From contig JALONK010000022.1 of assembly GCA_025454975.1 (NCBI GenBank), forward strand, positions 1-47,671: 47,671 bases of DNA. The letters run 5' to 3'. Origin of the DNA: Bacteroidia bacterium (GTDB lineage: Bacteria; Bacteroidota; Bacteroidia; UKL13-3). The notes beneath the pieces are model-generated. The model ran no database searches. It saw only the letters and a program-made list of their open reading frames with translations, and was not told the DNA's origin. Each line of letters begins with the position of its first letter. The stretch's first letter is position 1. Positions 41,986 to 47,671 of this stretch are shown in pieces. Made by a program: the position numbers and the translations under genes.

Positions 41986-44412
41986 CTACTGTTTGCAAGT
42001 ATCACAAAACATCTTTTTTATATGTAGATTTTCGAAAAACTTAAACGAAACTTTTGACGTATTGAATATGTAGCAAAAGGTTTCAGGATCGGCAGCTTTC
42101 AATTTTTTAAACACCAATTGATATTGTTTTTCAAATTGTTCGAGTTTTGATGTCTTTCCATAATACAACAAACGAAGGCAATATTCCTTCATAAGAAGGG
42201 AGTCACTTTCGTCTACTTCTAAAAAATGATCGAATAAAATTTGGGCAGCCAAATCAAACCGTTTTTGTTGCGCATAATAATCTGCAAGAAAAACTGCTTC
42301 ATTAACCGGACTTCCTTTTGATAAATCTTTAATATTGCTATATGATTCCCCCTTTTTAGATTTTCTACCTTCATTAATAATCGGATGAAATCGAGACCGT
42401 AAAATATTATAGAGTTCACCAGGGATGGCGTTTGCTGTTAGCTGTCCGAACAAGGAAGATAGCATGTGCATTTCTTCCCTTCTCGACACATCATCCAAAC
42501 TTCCGGTTAAGTTTAGTTTTAATGCTAAATAATTATACTTCACAATGGGATTGTCCGGGTTTAATTCTCGCAGTTGCTCAAATTTACTTAACTGCTCAGC
42601 GCTATCTTTAATAAAATAAAATTTGTTGTTTAATAAGGCCAAGTATTTTTTATCCATTGGAAACTGTTGACTCATCCACTTCTCGTAAGGAACTTTGCCT
42701 TGCTGATAAAGTTTAATGAAGGCGGTTTGATTACTTAGCGCACGTTTAAAGTCTTTTTTCTCCAAGGCTTTTTGAATGCGGTATAACCAATAATCATCTT
42801 CACTTAATTTCTTCAAATCGAAAGTAACACGCATTTCAATTTTTGCAAATCGTTGAGCCTCCAGTTGTTTTTGCAATTTTCTATACAGCAAGGTATCTGT
42901 ATTTAACCTTTCTCTTACATAGGCCAGTGAACTATCGGCTAAATAATAATAATTGGTTAAAACTATTTGTTTAAGAAAAATATCCCAGCTATTACCCTGC
43001 GCAACTGTATATTTAATTTTAGTGCCCGCTTGCTGCAACTCCAAAACCTTTACTATGCTTGCTGCACGTTTTTGTTGCAGTTCAATGTTTTTAACAGAAT
43101 CACCTTCTATCGAAGAAAAGGCTGTTATTTTTATCTCTTGTATAGTAAACTTTGGTTCATTCAAACTATCAATAAAAGGTTCGATATCTGAATTTTTATA
43201 TTCAAATTTGTTTCGCTCAAATGGAATTGTCCATGTTAACGTTTTACTCTCGATAAAAGGCTCGGCAATTTTAGTTGATTGAGTGTCTAATAATAAAGGT
43301 AAAGATTGAAAAACAATTGGTTTGGTTGATTGCTTCAAACGATTTAGTTTATCATAAAAATCGCACACGTCACAAACTATCTTTTTATCACAATATTTTA
43401 CCACCTTAATTCCTATCTCAAAATCTTCTGAAAATCCTGCAGGTAATTTATCAATTGCCAGATCTCCTTTGGCCATAAGTTGTGAAAGCTTAATTGGCTT
43501 TAAAGCGAGTTGCAATCCGATTTGCGAGCCACCGGAAACAGAAATGTTATAGTTTGTATTACATGGGAATTGCGATTTCTCAATAATATAAATAAGCAAC
43601 CTGTCGTTTCCGTCTGAGATAAGTTTTGTTACATTACGTTCGTCACTTATAAAATATTTCTTAAACGACTCCTTCAAGTATAATCGCTTATCCTTTATGT
43701 AAAATCCTTTATCAATATCAACTTTACTATATAGTTCTTTCAGGTCGTCATAAGAATTACAAACTGTACCATCATCACATTTGCCGAACATACAATTGAT
43801 CTTACAACCAACTCCCCTTAACCACCAATGAAACTTATATTGTTTTACCTTATAGTTTTTATCTAATTCTTTACTATGTGCGGATGCATTGTTAAGAATA
43901 TTGATGTCCCCCATCACAATACAGAAATACACCTTGGCCGTAACTGGATCGAATGAACCTCTAACTCCAATGTAGTATAAATCCATTCTCGTGTATAGCT
44001 TTTTTGTTGTTGCTTTATCAAGTTTTTTGTATAGTTTGGATAATAACTCAGATGTTGAAAGCTCAACTCCCCTGCTATTTTTAACATTTTCACTTAGAAT
44101 AATTTCCTGAGGAACCCCATCTTTTATTCCTCCATAATATGTTATACGAAGGGCAGATGTGCTCTTTTTTAGTTCTTTTTGAGTGTTAGTTTCTGCTTTA
44201 ACTTCAACACAATAATTTGCCTGATCCTGTGCTGCATTCTCAAGCACTTGAGCCATAACAACATCGTCTAAACCGGCTGTTTGACGTTGTGTGTTGATGT
44301 ATTGAAACAACGCTGCGTTTAATGAATCTATATCCACCTCTTGTGCCATACCAATAGTTGGCAACGCAAATGAGAATAAGCAATAAATAATAATGCAAAA
44401 ACGACTCTTCAA
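41986..44412 (-). CDS. Secreted multidomain protein with CAP-like, OmpA-like and TPR-like parts
   Basis: An 808-aa protein with a signal peptide (about 1-23, ending GMAQ). Residues about 30-175 resemble a CAP/SCP domain (ALFQYINTQRQTAGL, ALENAAQDQ-like helix LENAAQDQANYC). A Cys-containing segment follows (CKINCMFGKCDDGTVC, KYCDKKIVCDVCDFYD). Residues about 430-510 look like a degenerate OmpA-type peptidoglycan-binding fold (IKITAFSSIEGDSVKNIELQ, QKRAASIVKVLE), and the C-terminal 250 residues are helical, TPR-like. It probably sits in the periplasm or outer membrane. The combination is unusual; each assignment rests on short motifs. Confidence 0.65.
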   Translation of the reverse strand: MKSRFCIIIYCLFSFALPTIGMAQEVDIDSLNAALFQYINTQRQTAGLDDVVMAQVLENAAQDQANYCVEVKAETNTQKELKKSTSALRITYYGGIKDGVPQEIILSENVKNSRGVELSTSELLSKLYKKLDKATTKKLYTRMDLYYIGVRGSFDPVTAKVYFCIVMGDINILNNASAHSKELDKNYKVKQYKFHWWLRGVGCKINCMFGKCDDGTVCNSYDDLKELYSKVDIDKGFYIKDKRLYLKESFKKYFISDERNVTKLISDGNDRLLIYIIEKSQFPCNTNYNISVSGGSQIGLQLALKPIKLSQLMAKGDLAIDKLPAGFSEDFEIGIKVVKYCDKKIVCDVCDFYDKLNRLKQSTKPIVFQSLPLLLDTQSTKIAEPFIESKTLTWTIPFERNKFEYKNSDIEPFIDSLNEPKFTIQEIKITAFSSIEGDSVKNIELQQKRAASIVKVLELQQAGTKIKYTVAQGNSWDIFLKQIVLTNYYYLADSSLAYVRERLNTDTLLYRKLQKQLEAQRFAKIEMRVTFDLKKLSEDDYWLYRIQKALEKKDFKRALSNQTAFIKLYQQGKVPYEKWMSQQFPMDKKYLALLNNKFYFIKDSAEQLSKFEQLRELNPDNPIVKYNYLALKLNLTGSLDDVSRREEMHMLSSLFGQLTANAIPGELYNILRSRFHPIINEGRKSKKGESYSNIKDLSKGSPVNEAVFLADYYAQQKRFDLAAQILFDHFLEVDESDSLLMKEYCLRLLYYGKTSKLEQFEKQYQLVFKKLKAADPETFCYIFNTSKVSFKFFENLHIKKMFCDTCKQ

Positions 44413-44554
44413 GGGTATCTGATTTTTTGATAAATATACAAATACAATTTGTTTACGCTATAAATAAAATAGACAAAAATAAATATACGTATGGTATAAG
44501 ATACATTGCTTATGAAGATTACCTTTGCACACCAATAAAATTTTTTCTTAAATT
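44413..44554. other. Promoter-bearing gap before the ALDH gene
   Basis: A 142-bp AT-rich gap between divergent genes. It includes the candidate -7 element listed separately; the sequence before the minus-strand 808-aa gene shows no clear motif. Confidence 0.4.
44520..44527 (+). promoter_or_regulatory. Candidate Bacteroidota -7 promoter element (TACCTTTG)
   Basis: TACCTTTG matches the TAnnTTTG -7 consensus of the Bacteroidota primary sigma factor and lies 27 bases before the ATG of the ALDH gene. A TTG trinucleotide at 44506-44508 is closer than the ideal -33 spacing, so only the -7 part is well supported. Confidence 0.6.
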
Positions 44555-46087
44555 ATGATCAAAGAAATATTAAAGTCGCTGAACTTAAGCGAATTAAACC
44601 ATGGAACATCAACAGGGCTAAAACATTTTAGTACTTCAGGGGCCGAAAAACAACCGGTTTATTCGCCTGTAGATGGATCATACATTGGCTCGGTTACCTG
44701 CACCACTGAAGCCGAGTATGAACATGTTGTAAGTACCGCCCTTCAGGCTTTTGAAGTTTGGAGAAAACTACCCGCTCCAAAACGTGGTGAAATAATTAGA
44801 CAATACGGTAATGTATTAAGAGAAAACAAAGATAGTTTAGGAAAATTGGTAAGTTATGAAATGGGTAAAAGTTTGCAGGAAGGTTTGGGAGAGGTGCAAG
44901 AGATGATTGATATTTGCGACTTCGCAGTAGGCTTATCTCGACAATTATATGGTTTAACCATGCACAGTGAAAGAGCCGATCATAGAATGTATGAACAATG
45001 GCATCCGGTTGGTATAGTTGGTATCATTTCAGCCTTTAATTTTCCTGTTGCGGTTTGGAGTTGGAACAGTATGATTGCTGCTGTTTGTGGCGATGTTTGT
45101 ATTTGGAAACCGTCAGAAAAAACACCATTAAGCGCAATTGCCTGTCAACACCTTCTACAAGATGTTCTTAAAGCAAATCAACTACCTGAAGGTATCTTTA
45201 ACCTGATAACAGGAAAAGCTAATGCAGGCGAATGGTTATCTAAAGATGAAAGAGTTCCATTGGTATCAGCAACCGGCTCTATAAGAATGGGTAAAATAGT
45301 TGCTTCAACAGTAGCTGCACGATTAGGTAGAAGTTTATTAGAATTGGGAGGAAACAATGCCATCATACTTTCTGAACACGCGAATCTTGAACTAGCCATC
45401 AGAGCGGTAGTATTTGGTGCCGTAGGTACTGCCGGACAACGTTGCACAACCACCCGAAGGTTATTTATTCATGAAAGCAAATATGAAAGCTTTAAACAGA
45501 AATTATTGGCCGCATACGAACAACTTACTATTGGTGATCCACTGGAAAGTAAAAACTTAGTTGGACCGTTAATTGATAAAGATGCAGTAAGTGCATATTT
45601 ACATGCTATTAAACAAGCGCAAGCCGAAGGCGGAAAAGTATTATGTGGTGCAGAGGTGCTGGAAGGTGCAGGATATGAAAGCGGATGTTATGTTAAACCA
45701 ACCATTATTGAAGCGGAGAATCATTTTAAAATTGTACAAGAAGAAACCTTTGCTCCAATTTTATATATCATGAAATACAACGAATTAACCGATGCCATAG
45801 CGTTACAAAACGGCGTAAAACAAGGGTTAAGCTCGGCAATTTTCACTGATAACTTACAAGAAGCAGAATTATTTTTGAGTGCTTCAGGAAGTGATTGTGG
45901 TATAGCTAATGTAAACATTGGAACCAGTGGAGCAGAAATAGGAGGCGCATTTGGTGGCGAAAAAGAAACAGGCGGTGGAAGGGAAAGTGGCAGCGATAGT
46001 TGGAAAGCCTACATGCGACGCCAAACCAACACCATCAATTATGGAAAATCGTTGCCGTTAGCTCAAGGTATTACCTTTAATTTTTAA
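44555..46087 (+). CDS. ALDH7-type aldehyde dehydrogenase (aminoadipate semialdehyde dehydrogenase-like)
   Basis: A 510-aa NAD-dependent aldehyde dehydrogenase. Catalytic Glu263 is in [10 protein letters not shown] and Cys297 in [13 protein letters not shown]. The QRCTTTRRL wording, the [10 protein letters not shown] loop and the C-terminal [18 protein letters not shown] are typical of ALDH7 (antiquitin), whose members oxidise alpha-aminoadipic semialdehyde or piperideine-6-carboxylate in lysine degradation. No other lysine-degradation gene is next to it, so the substrate is not fixed. It is expressed from its own promoter (TACCTTTG element). Confidence 0.93.
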   Translation: MIKEILKSLNLSELNHGTSTGLKHFSTSGAEKQPVYSPVDGSYIGSVTCTTEAEYEHVVSTALQAFEVWRKLPAPKRGEIIRQYGNVLRENKDSLGKLVSYEMGKSLQEGLGEVQEMIDICDFAVGLSRQLYGLTMHSERADHRMYEQWHPVGIVGIISAFNFPVAVWSWNSMIAAVCGDVCIWKPSEKTPLSAIACQHLLQDVLKANQLPEGIFNLITGKANAGEWLSKDERVPLVSATGSIRMGKIVASTVAARLGRSLLELGGNNAIILSEHANLELAIRAVVFGAVGTAGQRCTTTRRLFIHESKYESFKQKLLAAYEQLTIGDPLESKNLVGPLIDKDAVSAYLHAIKQAQAEGGKVLCGAEVLEGAGYESGCYVKPTIIEAENHFKIVQEETFAPILYIMKYNELTDAIALQNGVKQGLSSAIFTDNLQEAELFLSASGSDCGIANVNIGTSGAEIGGAFGGEKETGGGRESGSDSWKAYMRRQTNTINYGKSLPLAQGITFNF

Positions 46088-46170
46088 CCGTTCTCCGAAA
46101 ATCATTTGTTTTCTTTTTAAAATTTGGCAAACCTTTTGTTATTTACTCCTAAATTAAATTCAACCCAATC

Positions 46171-46983
46171 ATGAAAAAGGTGTTTTTAACTGCGTTTTGC
46201 TTTGTAGGTGCAGCTATTGCGCAGCAAGCTCCGGAAGTAAACAAACCTGATGAGCGTAAATATGAAATAAATAAAAGAGCGAATACTGCGTTTACTTTTG
46301 GTGAAAAACTAAGCTATAAAGTTTATTATGGAATTATTAATGGTGGTAAGGCAGAGTTTGAGGTTGGACAAAAGTCGGTAACAGTAAATAACCGAAACAG
46401 CTACTATATAAGAGTTTATGGCAAGTCAACCGGTATGGTAGATGTGATGTTTAAAGTAAAAGATCAATTTGAAACCTACCTTGACCAAGAAGCCTTAATT
46501 CCTTGGAAAGCTACTAAAAATGTAAGAGAAGGTAATTATAAAGCTATCGACTTGGTTTTATTTGACCACTCAAGAGGTATTGCCAATAGCAGTATAAAAG
46601 GTAAAACAGAAATTGAAGAACAAACTCAAGATATTGTTTCTGCAATTTATTATGCTAGATCAACTGATATGACTAATGCAAAACAAGGAGATGTTTTTCC
46701 TGTAAACTTTTATATGGATGGAAAAAATTATCGCTTGCGATTTAAATTTGTTGGTCGCGAAGTAATTAAAACCGACCTTGGAACTTTTAAGACTTTAAAA
46801 ATAAAGCCTCAACTATTAGAGGGGCGCGTATTTAAAGACAGTGATGCACTAACTTTATGGGTAACCGATGATGAAAACAAAGTTCCGGTTAGAGCAGAAA
46901 GTGAAATTTTTGTTGGTTCAATAAAAATGGACCTTGATGGTTTTAGCGGATTAAGAAATCCATTAATTGCTAAAATAAAATAG
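46171..46983 (+). CDS. DUF3108 family secreted protein
   Basis: A 270-aa protein with a signal peptide (1-18, FVGAAIAQQ). Family features are AFTFGEKLSYKVYYGIINGG, GMVDVMFKVKDQFETYLD, and the late RVFKDSDALTLWVTDDENK. DUF3108 proteins are beta-rich periplasmic proteins with unknown function. It lies 83 bp after the ALDH gene and ends at a terminator hairpin shared with the convergent ureohydrolase gene. Confidence 0.88.
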   Translation: MKKVFLTAFCFVGAAIAQQAPEVNKPDERKYEINKRANTAFTFGEKLSYKVYYGIINGGKAEFEVGQKSVTVNNRNSYYIRVYGKSTGMVDVMFKVKDQFETYLDQEALIPWKATKNVREGNYKAIDLVLFDHSRGIANSSIKGKTEIEEQTQDIVSAIYYARSTDMTNAKQGDVFPVNFYMDGKNYRLRFKFVGREVIKTDLGTFKTLKIKPQLLEGRVFKDSDALTLWVTDDENKVPVRAESEIFVGSIKMDLDGFSGLRNPLIAKIK

Positions 46984-46998
46984 TTGGTTTAAATATAT

Positions 46999-47036
46999 AA
47001 AAAGAGGGAGTGTATGAAGATGCATTCCCTCTTTTT
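46999..47036. terminator. Terminator between DUF3108 gene and ureohydrolase gene
   Basis: A 14-bp stem, AAAAAGAGGGAGTG (46999-47012) with CATTCCCTCTTTTT (47023-47036), containing one G-T wobble, and a 10-base loop, followed by more T. It suits the plus-strand transcript and, with the A-tract, the minus-strand one as well. Confidence 0.87.
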
Positions 47037-47041
47037 TTATT

Positions 47042-47671
47042 TTATTTTTGATTTGACAATAAACACAGATTACTGATGCGATATAATAAACGCGCACCAA
47101 CATTTGCATCCCATTCGTCTTTACCCGGCGCTACTTCATTTATATCAAATCCAATAATTTTTTTACCGGCCTCAACCGCTTGCTGAACTAAATATACCAC
47201 TTGTTCAAATTCAAATCCACCCGGTACAGGCGTTCCTGTATTTGGGCAAAGCTTTGGGTCTAAGCCATCAATGTCAATACTTAAATATACTTGCTCGGGT
47301 AAAGTAGCAATAATTTTCGCACAGGTTTTTTTCCAACTTTCGCCTTCGTAAAATGCTTTCTTTAAAGCTGCATCATAAAAGGTTGTAATACGAGTGTCTT
47401 CTTTACTTAAAAGATATTCTTGTTCGCAATAGTCTCTTATTCCAACTTGGGTTAATGATTGCACACCTTCAACCTGTAGAGCATTATACATAATTGAGGC
47501 ATGCGAATAAGTGAATCCTTCATATGCAATTCTTAAATCAGCATGAGCATCAATTTGTAAAATACCAAAGGTTCGGTGAGTTTCGGCTAATGCTTGTATA
47601 AGACCCAGCGGTGTACTGTGATCACCACCTAATAAGGCCACAACTTTGTTATTGTTAATATGTTTTAACGC
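47042..47671 (-). CDS. Agmatinase/arginase-family ureohydrolase, 5' end outside the window
   Basis: At least 209 residues; the frame stays open to the last base (codons for ALKHINNNKVVALLGGDHS), so the true start lies beyond 47671. Mn-binding motifs are all present: GGDHS, DAHADLR and SIDIDGLDP, followed by the family's GTPVPGGFEFEQV and GFDINEVAPG. It hydrolyses a guanidino group (agmatine, arginine or formimidoylglutamate); Bacteroidota relatives that I recall sit beside arginine decarboxylase and act in polyamine synthesis, but the neighbour is not visible. Substrate is unresolved. Confidence 0.9.
   Translation of the reverse strand, partial: ALKHINNNKVVALLGGDHSTPLGLIQALAETHRTFGILQIDAHADLRIAYEGFTYSHASIMYNALQVEGVQSLTQVGIRDYCEQEYLLSKEDTRITTFYDAALKKAFYEGESWKKTCAKIIATLPEQVYLSIDIDGLDPKLCPNTGTPVPGGFEFEQVVYLVQQAVEAGKKIIGFDINEVAPGKDEWDANVGARLLYRISNLCLLSNQK

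Overview
The window looks like a chromosomal segment of a Bacteroidota bacterium. It carries a GldH-type gliding lipoprotein beside a Cys-rich PSP1/RicT protein, DUF2851, DUF2723, MuiA-like (DUF4139) and DUF3108 proteins, a methionine synthase without its N-terminal homocysteine domain, several TTG/GTG starts, and a TAnnTTTG-type promoter before the aldehyde dehydrogenase gene. I cannot name the genus. No rRNA, tRNA, CRISPR array or complete insertion sequence was seen.

Region 1 (about 1-9660) is an accessory, defence-like island with every gene on the minus strand. In order of transcription (right to left) there is a compact six-gene run: a small membrane protein, a TIR-like DUF1863 (ThsB-type) protein, a 101-aa protein, a glycine-zipper protein, a four-helix membrane protein and a 1098-aa reverse transcriptase-nitrilase fusion of the UG1/DRT1 kind. 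The last three are joined by TAATG stop/start overlaps. Then comes a two-gene unit (Mrr-like PD-(D/E)XK nuclease plus a frameshifted gamma-glutamylcyclotransferase-like gene), and finally a lone 605-aa protein with an Mrr-like nuclease N-terminus. Two long imperfect inverted repeats that resemble integron attC sites separate these units.

Region 2 (about 9660-20040) starts with a structured repeat-like leader and metH, then a strong bidirectional terminator, a DUF4139 protein, an ECF sigma factor overlapping its zinc-finger membrane anti-sigma partner, a large DUF2723 membrane protein and a VapBC-like toxin-antitoxin pair.

Region 3 (20143-33374) is mostly core information processing and envelope genes: rimP-nusA-infB, thymidine kinase, a holB-ricT-gldH minus-strand cluster, a 55-aa small ORF, a LUD-domain protein, an LpxH-like phosphatase, a secreted propeller-like protein and prfA.

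Region 4 (33447-47671) holds feoA-feoB, a flippase-like membrane protein, DUF2851 with a small secreted protein, an M1 aminopeptidase-like protein, an 808-aa secreted multidomain protein, an ALDH7-type aldehyde dehydrogenase, a DUF3108 protein and a ureohydrolase cut by the window edge.

The part most likely to hold something undescribed is 3979-9389. A Thoeris-like TIR/membrane module and a DRT1-like reverse transcriptase module, with two extra small proteins, appear to be co-transcribed.
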